DNA of 64,000 nt from M3007 sp044226205 (GTDB lineage Bacteria > Bacteroidota > Bacteroidia > Chitinophagales > Saprospiraceae), in NCBI GenBank assembly GCA_044226205.1, contig JBGAHL010000003.1, positions 186,001 through 250,000 of the forward strand, given 5' to 3'. Positions 43,273 through 53,077 of this stretch are shown here, one piece after another (position 1 is the stretch's first letter; each line of letters starts with the position of its first letter). Below the pieces are notes generated by a model. That model was not told the DNA's origin, did not search any database, and worked only from the letters and a program-made list of their open reading frames with translations. A program made the position numbers and the translations under genes.

Positions 43273-46200
43273 ATGAAGCGATTAGTGTTTACACTAAGCC
43301 TGCTCGTTGTATCCCTGGCCCTTTGGGCACAACGCAATGTCAGCGGGCGCGTTACCGATCAATCCACCGGCGAAGCGCTTATCGGCGCAACGGTATTGGT
43401 CAAAGGCACCACGGTGGGAACCACCACCAACATCGATGGCGACTACACCATCAGCGTGCCGAATACCGGCGCTGTGCTGGTGGTGAGCTACACCGGCTAT
43501 CAAGCCCTCGAAATTGCTGCCGACGGCCTTTCCCGTGTCGATGCCGCCCTCGAAGCCAGTACGCAACTGATCGACGAAGTTGTCGTGATCGGCTACGGCA
43601 AACAAATCAAATCCACCCTGACCGGCAATATTGTCAAGGTTGGAGGCGAAAACCTCCAGTCGCTGCCGGTCGTTTCCTTCGAACAAGGTCTGCAAGGCCA
43701 GGCCGCCGGGGTGTACGTGGAAAGCGTCAACGGCAAACTGGGCGGCGCCATGCGCATGCGAGTGCGTGGCGTGGGCTCTATCAACGCCGATACCGAACCG
43801 CTCATCGTCGTGGATGGCATTCCGCTTACGAAAGACGCTCAGAACACCAGCGGCGCCCCGCTCAACCCGCTGGCCGATTTCAATTTTAACGACGTGGCCT
43901 CTATCGAGGTGCTGAAAGACGCTTCCGCAAAAGCCATTTACGGCTCCCGCGGCTCCAACGGCGTCATCCTCATCACCACCAAATCGGGCCGCGCCGGCCG
44001 CTCGCGCATCGAGCTCGACCTGCAAACCGGTATCAGCCAGGCTACGCACAAACGCGAGTTTCTCAATGCTGCCGAGTATATCGAACTGTTCACCGAAGCC
44101 GCCAACAACTCCGACGACCTCGAAGGTGTGGCATACGACGATCCAAACTCCTGGACGGAGTTTGTGTATTCGCGCTTCCGCCGCTACGACGGGCACACCA
44201 ACTGGGAAGATCGTATCGACCAGACCAATTGGCAGGACGAAGCCCTGCGCACCGGCTCGCTGAGCAATGCATCCCTGTCGTTTACGGGCGGGAAAGACAA
44301 CCTCCGCTACTACGCCAGTGCCAATTACGGCAACACCGAGGGCATTCTGGTGTCCAACTCTCTTGAAAAAATGGGCGGACGCGTCAACCTGGATTTCGAT
44401 GCGACTGATCGCCTGAAAATCGGTACCAACGTCAGCCTGTCGCGCAGCTTCACGACGCAGACCTCCGACGACAACGCATTCTCCACGCCGATGCAATTGG
44501 TGGCTATGGCCCCGATCACGCCCACGCGGGATGAAAACGGAGAACTGTACGACCGACCCGTTACGACTTATTACAACGGCCTCATCGACGTGGAAGACGG
44601 CTACCGCCATGTCCGTACCCTGCGTACGCTGGCTTCCGCCTATGGCCAGTACGATTTTACCAGCAACCTGAATCTCCGCCTCGAAGGCGCTACCAACGTT
44701 TATACCGTCAACGACGACGCCTTCTTCGGCGAACGTACCGACAACGGAAATGCAAACCGCGGTTACGGCTTTTCCGCCTGGAACCAAAACACGGATTACA
44801 ACCTCAACGCCGTGCTGCATTGGGACCGCGATTTTAATGAAACGCACAACCTGGGTATCGACCTCGGCAGCGAGTTTTACAACAGCAAAACCGTCAACAC
44901 CCTTGTCGAGGGCGAACAGTTTCCCAGCGATGACTTCAAGACGCTGGCCAGTGCGGCGCTCATCATCAACGGGACATCTACTCAGACGGAATACAATATC
45001 CTGTCCTATTTCGGTCGCGCCAGCTACGATTACAAGCGGAAATACCTGTTTAACGTGTCCTCGCGCGTCGACGGTTCTTCCCGTTTTGGCAAAAACGAAC
45101 GCTACGCTTTCTTCCCGGCCGTATCTGCCGGTTGGGTGCTGAGCGAAGAATCTTTCCTCCACGACAACAAAACCCTGAGCTTCCTCAAAATCCGCGCTTC
45201 CTGGGGCCAAAGCGGCAATGCCGGCATCGGCAACTTCGCCTCCCTCGGGCTGTTCCAGGCCGGCGCTTACAACGACAACAGCGCACTGACACCCGAACAG
45301 ATCCCCAACCCCGACCTGACCTGGGAAAAAAGTACGGAATGGGACCTCGGTATCGATTTTGGCTTGTTCAACAACCGCCTGACCGGCGAATTTGACATTT
45401 ACCAAAAAAATACCACCGACCTGCTCCTCGACGTGCCTGTGCCGGCTACTTCGGGTTTCCTTACCCAAACCCAAAACATCGGCGAACTGCAAAACCGCGG
45501 CGTGGAACTGGTGCTCAATTCCAACAACTTCGTGGGCAAATTCTCCTGGACCACCTCGCTCAACCTCGCAGCCAATAAAAACGAGGTGGTCGCGCTCGCC
45601 AATGGCCAGGACCTGATCGACGACGGCAGCTCGCGCTACATGAACGTCGTGAAAGTCGGCGAACCGATCGGCGTATTCTACGGCGCCGAATATGCCGGGG
45701 TCGATCCCGCCAACGGCGACGCCCTCTGGTACGTCAACGCGACCGACGATCAGGGCAATATCATCGATCCCAATGCAACGACCAACGACTACACCGCCGC
45801 CAATTTCGTGGTGCTCGGCTCGCCGCTTCCCGATCTTATCGCCGGCATGAGCAATACGTTCAGCTACGCCGGCATCACGCTGGATGTGCGTTTTCAGGGC
45901 CAGTGGGGCAATGAAATCCACAACGCAGCCGGCAGTTTTATGTCGTGTAGTGCCTGCTGGTTCGACAACCAGACCAGCGACCAGCTCGACCGCTGGCAAA
46001 ACCCGGGCGACGTCACCGACGTGCCGGAAGCCCGCCTCGGCTACAGCAACGGCGACCAGAGCCGCAGCAGCCGTTTCCTGAGCGACGGCTCTTACCTGCG
46101 CCTCAAGGCAGTGACGCTTTCTTACGACCTGCCGAGCCGCTGGTTTAAAAACAAAGGCCTGCGCGACCTTCGCCTGTACGCTACAGGCACCAACCTGCTC

Positions 46201-46335
46201 ACATTCACCAAATACGACGGCTGGGATCCCGAGGTCACGACCGACTTCCTGGCCAGCAATACGGTGTACGGCGTGGACTTTTATGCCGCACCGCAGCCGC
46301 GCAATATCGTGTTCGGCATTAAAGTCGGCTTCTGA
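43273..46335 (+). CDS. susC: SusC/RagA-type TonB-dependent outer-membrane transporter
   Basis: The protein has 1020 residues with a signal peptide (MKRLVFTLSLLVVSLALWAQ). The N-terminal carboxypeptidase-regulatory-like domain reads RNVSGRVTDQSTGEALIGAT, then VLVKGTTVGTTTNIDGDYTI. It is followed by a plug (IDEVVVIGYGKQIKSTLTGN, then VRGVGSINADTEPLIVVDGI, with EVLKDASAKAIYGSRGSNGV). The remainder is a 22-strand barrel ending in RNIVFGIKVGF. It imports glycans together with the SusD partner encoded 66 bases downstream. The GH9 gene further down suggests beta-glucan or cellodextrin as substrate. No anti-sigma domain (STN) is seen, so there is no sign of trans-envelope signalling. Confidence 0.95.
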   Translation: MKRLVFTLSLLVVSLALWAQRNVSGRVTDQSTGEALIGATVLVKGTTVGTTTNIDGDYTISVPNTGAVLVVSYTGYQALEIAADGLSRVDAALEASTQLIDEVVVIGYGKQIKSTLTGNIVKVGGENLQSLPVVSFEQGLQGQAAGVYVESVNGKLGGAMRMRVRGVGSINADTEPLIVVDGIPLTKDAQNTSGAPLNPLADFNFNDVASIEVLKDASAKAIYGSRGSNGVILITTKSGRAGRSRIELDLQTGISQATHKREFLNAAEYIELFTEAANNSDDLEGVAYDDPNSWTEFVYSRFRRYDGHTNWEDRIDQTNWQDEALRTGSLSNASLSFTGGKDNLRYYASANYGNTEGILVSNSLEKMGGRVNLDFDATDRLKIGTNVSLSRSFTTQTSDDNAFSTPMQLVAMAPITPTRDENGELYDRPVTTYYNGLIDVEDGYRHVRTLRTLASAYGQYDFTSNLNLRLEGATNVYTVNDDAFFGERTDNGNANRGYGFSAWNQNTDYNLNAVLHWDRDFNETHNLGIDLGSEFYNSKTVNTLVEGEQFPSDDFKTLASAALIINGTSTQTEYNILSYFGRASYDYKRKYLFNVSSRVDGSSRFGKNERYAFFPAVSAGWVLSEESFLHDNKTLSFLKIRASWGQSGNAGIGNFASLGLFQAGAYNDNSALTPEQIPNPDLTWEKSTEWDLGIDFGLFNNRLTGEFDIYQKNTTDLLLDVPVPATSGFLTQTQNIGELQNRGVELVLNSNNFVGKFSWTTSLNLAANKNEVVALANGQDLIDDGSSRYMNVVKVGEPIGVFYGAEYAGVDPANGDALWYVNATDDQGNIIDPNATTNDYTAANFVVLGSPLPDLIAGMSNTFSYAGITLDVRFQGQWGNEIHNAAGSFMSCSACWFDNQTSDQLDRWQNPGDVTDVPEARLGYSNGDQSRSSRFLSDGSYLRLKAVTLSYDLPSRWFKNKGLRDLRLYATGTNLLTFTKYDGWDPEVTTDFLASNTVYGVDFYAAPQPRNIVFGIKVGF

Positions 46336-46363
46336 TCAAGTGCCGGCTTGTCCTCCATTTTTA

Positions 46364-46385
46364 GGCCTTTCAGGCCGTTTTTATC
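46364..46385 (+). terminator. Weak hairpin plus T-run between susC and susD
   Basis: GGCCT / AGGCC pair around TTC, followed by GTTTTTAT. The five-base stem is too weak for full termination but could lower susD relative to susC. Confidence is low. Confidence 0.3.
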
Positions 46386-46401
46386 ATAAAATTGATTAAA
46401 A

Positions 46402-47745
46402 ATGCTACGTTCAATATATTCATTCCTCGCCGTCGCAGCTGCCTTGCTGACGTTCAGCGCCTGCGACAAAAAGCTCGATCTGGAGCCGGCGCAAAGCATT
46501 AGCGAAAACCTCGCCCTGTCGACCGATGCCAACGTGAAATCCGTGCTGCTGGGCGCCTACGATGCCCTGGGCAATTACGCATTCTGGGGCGGATACGTCA
46601 TGCGGGATGCCGAACTGGCCGGCGCCGACGGTGAAATCCGCTGGGTCGGCACTTTCAATGGCCCGCGTGAAGTGTTCAACCATGCCATGATCGCCGAAAA
46701 CCCCGAGGCGGAAGCCATGTGGAATGCCGGCTTTAATGCCATCAACATCGCCAACAACGTGCTCAGCGCCCTCGACGTCGTCAATGCTGACGATCGCGAT
46801 CAGGTGGAAGGCGAAGCCCGTTTTATTCGTGGCGTGTGTATTTTCGAACTGACCCGATTCTTCGGCAAGCCCTACGAGGCGGGCGGCAACAACAGCCAGC
46901 TGGGTATCCCGCTGGTGCTTCGCCCGACCCGCGGCATCGACGAAAGCAGCCTGGTCAGCCGCGCCACGGTGGAAGAATGCTATGCCCAGGCCATCGCCGA
47001 CCTGTCGGCCGCCTTCGACAAACTGCCCGATGAAAACGGCAACCTTGCCGGCAAATACGCTGCCGCTGCTATGCTGGCCCGCGTCCATTTGCAAATGGGA
47101 CAGTACGACCATGCCCGCGACCATGCCAACGATGTCATCGAATCCGGCCTGTACAGCCTCGTGTCGGATTTTGCCGGCGAATTCAACAACGACGACAACA
47201 CTTCCGAAGACATTTTTGCCAACCAGATTTCTACCCAGGATGGTGTCAACGACATGGTGACCTATTATTCCATTCCTGAATACGGCGGCCGCGACGGCGA
47301 TATCGAGATCGAACAAAAACACCTCGACCTCTACGATCCCAACGACGCCCGCCTCGCACTGCATTACGATGGGAACGGCGCCATGCGTACGGGCAAATGG
47401 CGCGATCAGTACAAAAACATCCCGAACATCCGCCTCGCTGAAATGTACCTGATCCGTGCAGAATGTAACCTGCGCCTCGGTACGACGGTCGGCGCAAGCC
47501 CCGACGACGACTTCAACGCCACGCATACGCGCGCCGGCCTTGCCGCGCTGACGGGTGTTACCCTCGACGACGTTTTGCTCGAACGCCGCCTCGAACTGGC
47601 ACACGAAGGCCATAAATTGCACGACGTCAAGCGCCTGAAAGGCTCGGTCGACGGACTTTCGTACGACGACCCTGCCTTGGTGTACCCGATTCCTGCGCGT
47701 GAAATCGCCGCGAATCCGAACCTGACGCAGAACGAAGGCTATTGA
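46402..47745 (+). CDS. susD: SusD/RagB-type glycan-binding lipoprotein
   Basis: The protein has 447 residues and begins with a lipoprotein signal peptide (LLTFSAC with Cys21 as lipid site). The SusD fold is visible as TPR-like helices (YDALGNYAFWGGYVMRDAEL, then MWNAGFNAINIANNVLSAL), the conserved motifs EGEARFIRGVCIFELTRFFGKPY and YAAAAMLARVHLQMGQYDHA, and the C-terminal EMYLIRAECNLRLG ... LEHAHEGHKLHDVKR-like region. It forms the lid of the SusC transporter. The gene is directly downstream of susC with a short hairpin (46364-46376) between them, so the pair is one operon. Confidence 0.94.
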   Translation: MLRSIYSFLAVAAALLTFSACDKKLDLEPAQSISENLALSTDANVKSVLLGAYDALGNYAFWGGYVMRDAELAGADGEIRWVGTFNGPREVFNHAMIAENPEAEAMWNAGFNAINIANNVLSALDVVNADDRDQVEGEARFIRGVCIFELTRFFGKPYEAGGNNSQLGIPLVLRPTRGIDESSLVSRATVEECYAQAIADLSAAFDKLPDENGNLAGKYAAAAMLARVHLQMGQYDHARDHANDVIESGLYSLVSDFAGEFNNDDNTSEDIFANQISTQDGVNDMVTYYSIPEYGGRDGDIEIEQKHLDLYDPNDARLALHYDGNGAMRTGKWRDQYKNIPNIRLAEMYLIRAECNLRLGTTVGASPDDDFNATHTRAGLAALTGVTLDDVLLERRLELAHEGHKLHDVKRLKGSVDGLSYDDPALVYPIPAREIAANPNLTQNEGY

Positions 47746-47763
47746 TAATTTTCAGCCTGAACC

Positions 47764-47800
47764 GAAAGCCCGCGGGAGAATTCTCGCGGGCTTTCTTTTT
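47764..47800 (+). terminator. Terminator downstream of susD
   Basis: The stem GAAAGCCCGCG pairs with CGCGGGCTTTC, the inner bases form GAGAATTCTC, and a T-run (CTTTCTTTTT) follows. It lies 19 bases past the susD stop. Confidence 0.75.
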
Positions 47801-47849
47801 GGGCCAACCTCGACGGTTTTCCCGACGTCATGGCTTAAAACAACACATC

Positions 47850-48509
47850 ATGCCAAACAAAACAATCCTTTTCGCTATGGCCTTCTTGCTGGGCCAACTC
47901 CCCGTTTTTTCACAAAATGCCGCTATCGGAATCCGTGCCGGATATACCATTAGCTCCGCGGTGGACCGTGTGAGCGAATCAATCGGCGATTTCGATGCCG
48001 ACGAGAATTTCCAGCCCACAGGCAGCCTCCACTTCGGCGCCGATGTGAAAGTGCCGATCAACAAGCGCCTGTCGTTCGTCGGTGGCGTGTTGTACGTGCA
48101 AAAAGGTTATAAGATTGAACTCCCCAATAACCTGGTCGGCACGCCGCTCAAATTTCAAATGCAGTTGCGCTACTTCAATATGCCGGTATTGGCGGATTAC
48201 CGTGTCTGGAAAGGGTTTTCCCTGCAGGCCGGCATAGAGCCGGGCATTCTCAGCAACGCCTGGCTGAAATTTGATGGCGGCCGTACCAATTTAAAAGACG
48301 CAGGAACGTTTGAAAACCTGGATTTCGGATTGGTGGCCGGCCTTGAATGGCATTCGCAATCGGGCTTTTTCCTGTCGGCCCGCCAGTCCTGGGGCGTATT
48401 GGCCGTCTCTGAAGTTGCGGTACTGGATGAAGACGGATTCTCGGTCGGTCAGGCCCGGGTGTTCAACCGCGCACTTGAACTGGGAGCGGGCTACCGCTAT
48501 TCTTTTTAA
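47850..48509 (+). CDS. Small outer-membrane beta-barrel protein (porin/PorT-like)
   Basis: The protein has 219 residues from ATG 47850 with a signal peptide (MPNKTILFAMAFLLGQLPVFSQ). It is made of alternating strands (AAIGIRAGYTISSAV, LSFVGGVLYVQKGYKIEL, QLRYFNMPVLADYRVW, GFSLQAGIEPGIL) and ends in LELGAGYRYSF with a terminal Phe, the outer-membrane beta-barrel signature. It resembles the PorT/Omp_b-brl_2 group. It lies between susD and the GH9 gene with terminators on both sides, so it may be transcribed separately. Its role in the glycan locus is inferred from position. Confidence 0.8.
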   Translation: MPNKTILFAMAFLLGQLPVFSQNAAIGIRAGYTISSAVDRVSESIGDFDADENFQPTGSLHFGADVKVPINKRLSFVGGVLYVQKGYKIELPNNLVGTPLKFQMQLRYFNMPVLADYRVWKGFSLQAGIEPGILSNAWLKFDGGRTNLKDAGTFENLDFGLVAGLEWHSQSGFFLSARQSWGVLAVSEVAVLDEDGFSVGQARVFNRALELGAGYRYSF

Positions 48510-48535
48510 AAAACGATTTGATTTACTGCTTTCAG

Positions 48536-48580
48536 ACGGCTGAGAGGGCACTATCACCCTTTTTCGGCCGTTTTTATTTT
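48536..48580 (+). terminator. Terminator between the small barrel gene and the GH9 gene
   Basis: ACGGC / GCCGT and AGGG / CCCT pair in a stem over about 48536-48571, followed by TTTTATTTTTAT. It is 26 bases past the barrel-gene stop. Confidence 0.55.
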
Positions 48581-48602
48581 TATCAACCATCCTACGCTTC
48601 GT

Positions 48603-50759
48603 ATGAAATTGTTACTCATTTTTTCGGCCCTGCTCTCCTCGGGCGGGCTGTTGGCCCAAACCACGGCCGTACCCGATGCGCGTTTGCACATCGATCCTTT
48701 CGGCTACCTGCCCGGTGAGCCGAAAATCGCCGTGATTGCCAGTCCGCAAACCGGCTACAACGCGCCCAACCCGCTCTCCCCGACGCCGGTTTACAAAGTC
48801 AAACGGGCGTCCGACAACCTCACGGTGTATTCCGGCCCCATTACCGCCTGGAAAAACGGGGCAGTGCACAACCAGTCGGGCGACAAAGTGTGGCATTTCG
48901 ACTTTACCACCCTGACCGAACCGGGCGAATATTATCTCTTCGACAGCCTGAACAACCTGCGCTCCTGGACTTTTTCCATCGCCGATTGCGCTTTCGACGC
49001 GCCGCTGAGGGCCGCGCAACGCGCGCTTTTTTACCAACGCTGCGGCATGCCCAAAGCGCTGCCCTTCGCCGAGGCCAACTGGTCGGACCCTCTGGCCTGC
49101 CACCGGGGAAATTTGCAGGACAATGCCTGTCGAAATATTCAAAACCCTGTGGCGGCCTCGGCCCGCGACCTGCACGGCGGCTGGCACGATGCCGGGGATT
49201 ATAACAAATACGTGACCTTCACCTACGGCACTTTGATCGATTTGCTGCTGGCTTTCGAGGAAAACCCCGATGCCTGGACCGACGACAACGACATCCCTGA
49301 ATCGGGCAATGGGCGCCCCGACCTGCTCGATGAAGTGAAGTACGAGCTCGACTGGCTACGCCGTATGCAGGGCGCCGACGGCAGTGTGCTCAGTGTGGTC
49401 GGCGTGCAAAATTTTGCCGCGGCCAGTCCGCCCGGCGCCGATGCCGCACAGCGGTTTTACGGTCCGCCCACCACGGCTGCTACGCTGAGTGTGGCGGCGG
49501 TTTTTGCTCTGGCGGCGCGCGAATTCGGGCAATTCCCGGCCTGGACTTCGTATGCCGACTCGCTCGAAGCCTCGGCCATAGCGGCCTGGATCTGGGCGGA
49601 CGCTCATCCGAACGAAACTTTTTACAACTCGGGCGTCATTGCCGCGGGGGAAAACGAAGTGGACGACTACGACCGCAGCATGCGCAAACTGGCCGCCGCG
49701 AGTTTTCTTTTTGTTCAAACCAGCCAAACCTCCTATCGAACCTATTTCGATGCCCATTACCAGGACGCCCACCTGATGCAATGGGGTTACGCTTACCCGT
49801 TCGAACCGGCCACTCAGGATGCCCTTTTATTTTACAAAAAACACCCCGCGGCCACGGCTGCCGTGAAAACAGCCATCGAGTCCGCTTTTACGGCAAGCAT
49901 GCGCGAAAACAATGCGGACAACCTGCCCTCCTTTCTCAATGAGGAGGACCCGTATCAGGCCTATTTGCGCACCGATAATTACACCTGGGGCAGCAATACC
50001 ACCAAATCGCATCAGGGCAACATGTTTTTTGCCATGAACCAATACGGTCTGGATGCGTCTAATGCCGTGCCCTACCGCAACGCGGCCCTGGGTTTTGTAC
50101 ATTATTTGCACGGCGTGAACCCGACGGGTTATTGCTATTTGACCAATATGGGGGCTTACGGCGGCGAAGCCTCCATCCCTTCGGTATATCACGGCTGGTT
50201 TGGCGATGCGACGCCCTGGGACGATGTTGCCACCGCGCCCTTCAAAGGCCCGGCTCCTGGCCTGATCGCGGGCGGCCCCAACCCGAATTTTCATCCCGAC
50301 CCTTCGTGCAATTGCCTGATCAGTCCGCCGGAAAACCAGCCTGCGCAGAAGTCGTTCAAGGCCTGGAATACGAGCTGGCCGGAAAATTCGTGGGAGCTGA
50401 CCGAGCCGGGTATTTACACCCAGGCGGCCTACCTCCGTCTGCTGGGCAATGCCTTGTTGTTGCGCAACAACCCGCCGGCATGCGAATCGACGGGTGTGGA
50501 CACGCAGACGCCCTGGGAAGAGGCGTCTTCGCTCGAAATTTTACCCAACCCTGCCACGGGTGCTGAAATTATCGTGAAATGCCCGCTGAATTCCGGTCGC
50601 ATTGATGTAGTTGACGTGTCGGGCAATGTGGTTATTACACAGCCGGTTACAGGTAGTTTGGTAAAAATTAATGTTGAAGCTTGGCCCAAGGGGCTGTATT
50701 TCGTCCGCCTCGAAGGCGACGGCAAGCGCTGGACAGGGAAGATCGAGATTGCCCATTGA
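48603..50759 (+). CDS. Glycoside hydrolase family 9 endoglucanase with N-terminal Ig domain and T9SS sorting domain
   Basis: The protein has 718 residues with a signal peptide (MKLLLIFSALLSSGGLLAQ). An N-terminal CelD-like Ig domain (RLHIDPFGYLPGEPKIAVIA) comes before the alpha/alpha6-barrel. The catalytic base motif is GGWHDAGDYNKYV (Asp196 and Asp199). The proton donor is Glu601 in SWELTEPGIYTQAAYL, and FVHYLHGVNPTGYCYLTNMG is the usual GH9 substrate-side segment. The C-terminal domain (LEILPNPATGAEIIVKCP ... KGLYFVRLEGDGKRWTGKIEI) directs T9SS export. It should cut beta-1,4-glucans at the cell surface and feed the SusC/SusD pair upstream. No carbohydrate-binding module is seen. Confidence 0.93.
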   Translation: MKLLLIFSALLSSGGLLAQTTAVPDARLHIDPFGYLPGEPKIAVIASPQTGYNAPNPLSPTPVYKVKRASDNLTVYSGPITAWKNGAVHNQSGDKVWHFDFTTLTEPGEYYLFDSLNNLRSWTFSIADCAFDAPLRAAQRALFYQRCGMPKALPFAEANWSDPLACHRGNLQDNACRNIQNPVAASARDLHGGWHDAGDYNKYVTFTYGTLIDLLLAFEENPDAWTDDNDIPESGNGRPDLLDEVKYELDWLRRMQGADGSVLSVVGVQNFAAASPPGADAAQRFYGPPTTAATLSVAAVFALAAREFGQFPAWTSYADSLEASAIAAWIWADAHPNETFYNSGVIAAGENEVDDYDRSMRKLAAASFLFVQTSQTSYRTYFDAHYQDAHLMQWGYAYPFEPATQDALLFYKKHPAATAAVKTAIESAFTASMRENNADNLPSFLNEEDPYQAYLRTDNYTWGSNTTKSHQGNMFFAMNQYGLDASNAVPYRNAALGFVHYLHGVNPTGYCYLTNMGAYGGEASIPSVYHGWFGDATPWDDVATAPFKGPAPGLIAGGPNPNFHPDPSCNCLISPPENQPAQKSFKAWNTSWPENSWELTEPGIYTQAAYLRLLGNALLLRNNPPACESTGVDTQTPWEEASSLEILPNPATGAEIIVKCPLNSGRIDVVDVSGNVVITQPVTGSLVKINVEAWPKGLYFVRLEGDGKRWTGKIEIAH

Positions 50760-50775
50760 GCCCCCAAAAGGCATA

Positions 50776-50817
50776 AAAAAAGCGCGGAGGCTGTACAGCC
50801 TCCCCGCTTTTTATTTT
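50776..50817. terminator. Bidirectional terminator between convergent genes
   Basis: GGAGGCTG / CAGCCTCC pair, extended by GCG/CGC, over 50782-50807. There is an A-run on the left and a T-run on the right (TTTTTATTTT). It serves both the GH9 gene and the convergent repeat-protein gene. Confidence 0.85.
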
Positions 50818-50833
50818 AGCACCGCTAGCGGGC

Positions 50834-52870
50834 TTATTGTTTCACAAAATCACCTGCAAAAGCGCCGCTTTCGCTTACGATACGGACGCGGTACACGCCG
50901 ACCGGCAGCGTGGCAATGTCGAGGGCAAAGGTGTTGCCGTCGGCCACGGTTTCCGTGCGGACCAACTGTCCGTCAGCGGAGAAGATCTGCACGTCCGACT
51001 GGCCGAGGCGCAGGCCGTTGTTGTTCCGTACGCTGATCAGCACGCGGTCGGCAGCCGGGTTGGGCGACACGCTGATCGAGGCGAGGCTGACAGCCGAAGG
51101 CTTGCGCACCACCGCGCGATTGTCGTCGCAGGAGACTGTGCCGAGCTGAACATCGTCCTGGCAGTCGGGATTGACGTGGTCTTTCACCACAAACTCGTAG
51201 TCGGTCGTGCCATCGCCGGCCAGCGGGCCGATGACCACGGGTTGCGTGGTGGAGTAGGGGAAGTTGCCGTAGTTCTGGCCGTTGCCCATCACGTCGAAGC
51301 CTTCGTTGCCCGTGTTTTTGTAGCGGAAGCTGAGCAATGCGAAGAACTGACCGCAGACGCAGGGCGTGGTTTGCACCTTGAGTTTCCAGATTTTGCATTC
51401 GTCGCCCGGGCAGACCGGCGGTTCGAAGTTTTTGGTTTTGCAGCAGCCGGGGTTGTCGTTGATGCAGATTTTCACCCGGTCGGTAGCGCCGCCGTCGGTC
51501 GGGAAGTGTTCGATGTGCAGGGGCAGGTCGGACAGGTTGAAAGTGCCGAGGAAGGTCCCGCTGTTGGCCCAGAGGTCGAACTGGTCGTCAGACGGGTTTT
51601 GCACCTGGAAGTTGAGCCAGAGGTTGTAAGTGCCGTCGTCGTTGCAGTCGCCGGTTTCCACCACGATGTCATAAATCTTGCAGGGGGCGGGGGCGCAGTC
51701 GGGAGCCGGGAATTCCTTGACGCGGCAGCAGTCCGGGTGGTCGTTGATGCAAACTTTGACCACGTCGTTGGGGCCGTTGTTGTCGGCCGGGAAATGTGCG
51801 ATGTAGAGGGGCAGTTGCGAGAGCGGGAAATAGCCGAGGTACTGGTTATTGGCCCACACTTCGTAAAAATCATTGCCCGGGTTTTGCACCTGGAAGTTGA
51901 TCCAGGCCTGGTAAGTGCCGTCGTCGTTGCAATCGCCGGTTTCGACCGTAAGGTTGTACACTTCGCAAGCGGGCGGGTTGCAGTTGGGCGCGGTGAACTG
52001 TTTGATTTCACAGCAGTCCGGGTTGTCGTTGATGCAGACCTTGACGTAGCCGCCAGCGTTGCTGTTATTCGGGAAATTGGTGATGTGCAGGGGCAGGCTC
52101 GACAAGGGGAAGCTACCGAAATTCTGGCCGTTGCCGATCACGGTAAAGTTGGAGGTCGTCGGGTTTTGCACCTGGAAGTTGATCCAGATGTTGTAAGTGC
52201 CGTCGCTGTTGCAATCGCCGGTTTCGACCGTCAGGTCATAAATATCGCAGGGCGTTGCGCAATCGGGTACGGGGAATTCCTTGGTTTTGCAGCAATCGGC
52301 GTTGTCGTTGATGCAAACCTTTACTACGTCGTTGGCGCCGCCGTTGGGCTGAAAATTGGGGATGTAAAGCGGCAGGTCGCTGATGTTGTAGGTGCCGTAG
52401 AACGTGTTGTTGGTCCAAATGTCGAACTGGTCGTTTGTCTGGTTCTGAACCTGGAAATTGACCCAGGCTTCGTAGGAGCCGTCATTGTGGCACTCGCCCG
52501 TTTCGACCGTCAGGTCGTAAATTTCGCAGGGTGCATTGGCGTCACAGGAGACGGTGCCGAGTTGTACAACATCCTGACAATCAGGGAAAACGATGTCGCG
52601 GACGACAAATTCGTAACTCGTCGTGCCATTGGCGGCCAGGGGCCCGAGCGTCAGCGGCACATTGCTGTAAGGGAAGGTGCCGTACGCGACACCGTTGCCT
52701 TGTACTTTGAAACCTTCCTGTCCGGTATTGCTATACTGGAAGTTGAGGACAACGTAAAATTGGCCGTTGTTGCAGTCCACCACTTGCGCGGTGAGGTCGT
52801 AGATGTTGCAGTCTTGGGAAAAAACCGGCTGGGAAAAAAGCAGGATGGATAAAAAAAACAATAAACGCAT
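50834..52870 (-). CDS. Secreted Cys-rich repeat protein with T9SS sorting domain
   Basis: The protein has 678 residues with a signal peptide (MRLLFFLSILLFSQPVFSQ). It is built of seven modules of about 90 residues. The first and last (NFQYSNTGQEGFKVQGNGVA, then YGTFPYSNVPLTLGPLAANG) are alike. The five central ones follow CxIYDLTVETGDCNDDGTYN ... FQVQNP ... LPLHIxxFP ... VKVCINDNPDCCKxKEFPAP, each with a CC pair and single Cys that probably form disulfides. A sorting domain follows (ISVSPNPAADRVLISVRNNN ... GVYRVRIVSESGAFAGDFVKQ). It is strongly repetitive at DNA level as well. Function is unknown; it may be an adhesin or structural surface protein. It converges with the GH9 gene across a shared terminator. 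Confidence 0.85.
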   Translation of the reverse strand: MRLLFFLSILLFSQPVFSQDCNIYDLTAQVVDCNNGQFYVVLNFQYSNTGQEGFKVQGNGVAYGTFPYSNVPLTLGPLAANGTTSYEFVVRDIVFPDCQDVVQLGTVSCDANAPCEIYDLTVETGECHNDGSYEAWVNFQVQNQTNDQFDIWTNNTFYGTYNISDLPLYIPNFQPNGGANDVVKVCINDNADCCKTKEFPVPDCATPCDIYDLTVETGDCNSDGTYNIWINFQVQNPTTSNFTVIGNGQNFGSFPLSSLPLHITNFPNNSNAGGYVKVCINDNPDCCEIKQFTAPNCNPPACEVYNLTVETGDCNDDGTYQAWINFQVQNPGNDFYEVWANNQYLGYFPLSQLPLYIAHFPADNNGPNDVVKVCINDHPDCCRVKEFPAPDCAPAPCKIYDIVVETGDCNDDGTYNLWLNFQVQNPSDDQFDLWANSGTFLGTFNLSDLPLHIEHFPTDGGATDRVKICINDNPGCCKTKNFEPPVCPGDECKIWKLKVQTTPCVCGQFFALLSFRYKNTGNEGFDVMGNGQNYGNFPYSTTQPVVIGPLAGDGTTDYEFVVKDHVNPDCQDDVQLGTVSCDDNRAVVRKPSAVSLASISVSPNPAADRVLISVRNNNGLRLGQSDVQIFSADGQLVRTETVADGNTFALDIATLPVGVYRVRIVSESGAFAGDFVKQ

Positions 52871-52997
52871 GGGAATAAAACTGGTTTGTGAGAAATAAGA
52901 AGGATGTATTTGAACAGGCGTTTCCCGGCGAATTCACCCAACAAGATACATTCAGCGCGAATGCGCTGCCAAGCCGGTCAAAATAATTGTTCAGAAT

Positions 52998-53029
52998 AAA
53001 AAACGCCCCGTGGAAATAACCACGGGGCG
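52998..53029 (-). terminator. Terminator of the acyl-CoA dehydrogenase gene
   Basis: A perfect 10-bp stem CGCCCCGTGG / CCACGGGGCG encloses a six-base loop. On the minus strand it is followed by TTTTTT. It sits 49 bases past the stop of that gene. Confidence 0.85.
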
Positions 53030-53077
53030 ACTGAACAAGCTTGCGTGTTTTAGATTGAAATTATCTTGAGATGGCTG

